DNA of 5,625 nt from an uncultured Clostridia bacterium (lineage in GTDB: Bacteria > Bacillota > Clostridia > Christensenellales > UBA1242). Location: positions 1 to 5,625 of the forward strand of contig CALVNU010000060.1 of assembly GCA_944349915.1 (NCBI GenBank), read 5' to 3'. Both the position numbers and the translations under genes were made by a program. This document shows, piece after piece, positions 5,603 through 5,625 of this stretch; position 1 is the first letter of the stretch; each line of letters starts with the position of its first letter. The notes beneath the pieces are model-generated. The model saw nothing but the letters and a program-made list of their open reading frames with translations. It did not search any database and was not told the DNA's origin.

Positions 5603-5625
5603 ACTGTTTCGCCGTCCGCCCTTTT

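Noticed and set aside
5440..5625. Open minus-strand frames entering from the right edge (end of an upstream gene)
   Set aside because: All three frames stay open for at least 33 codons simply because the stretch is GC-rich; the 32-bp repeat shifts frame between copies and no frame gives a recognisable protein.

Overview
The window looks like chromosomal DNA of a low- to mid-GC, endospore-forming Firmicute (class Clostridia or a relative). The main reason is a clear N-terminal part of the sporulation coat protein SpoIVA at the left edge. Strong GGAGG-type ribosome sites, sigma-A-like promoters, U-rich intrinsic terminators and two predicted lipoproteins agree with this. An uncultured gut clostridium would fit, but the species cannot be named from the sequence.

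All three genes lie on the minus strand and are read from right to left. (1) 5381-2802 encodes an 859-residue predicted lipoprotein. Its order is: an unusually long signal region, a divergent copy of a ~140-residue domain, a Gly/Glu/Thr/Asn repeat linker, two almost identical copies of the domain, and a compositionally different AT-rich C-terminal module. (2) 2722-518 encodes a 734-residue acidic, secreted, probably lipid-anchored protein of unrecognised family. (3) 410-1 encodes SpoIVA, cut by the window edge.

Each gene seems to be its own transcription unit. Gene 1 has an extended -10 sigma-A-type promoter at 5448-5420 and ends in a strong hairpin that begins at its stop codon. Gene 2 has a TTGATT-17-TACAAT promoter so close to its start codon that the mRNA may be leaderless. 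That promoter overlaps a perfect 16-bp inverted repeat, and the gene ends in its own terminator. spoIVA has a good sigma-E-like promoter directly after that terminator.

The right edge (about 5449-5625) is a GC-richer intergenic stretch with two imperfect copies of a ~29-bp direct repeat at 32-bp spacing and a possible third partial copy. I see no RNA gene, transposase, CRISPR array or phage gene.

No functional link between the three genes can be shown. The two large lipoproteins are orphan surface proteins by my reading. The most unusual content is the recent 445-bp internal duplication in gene 1, its linker repeat with purely synonymous variation, the compositional break in gene 1, and the compact promoter/palindrome/terminator arrangement between genes 1 and 2.
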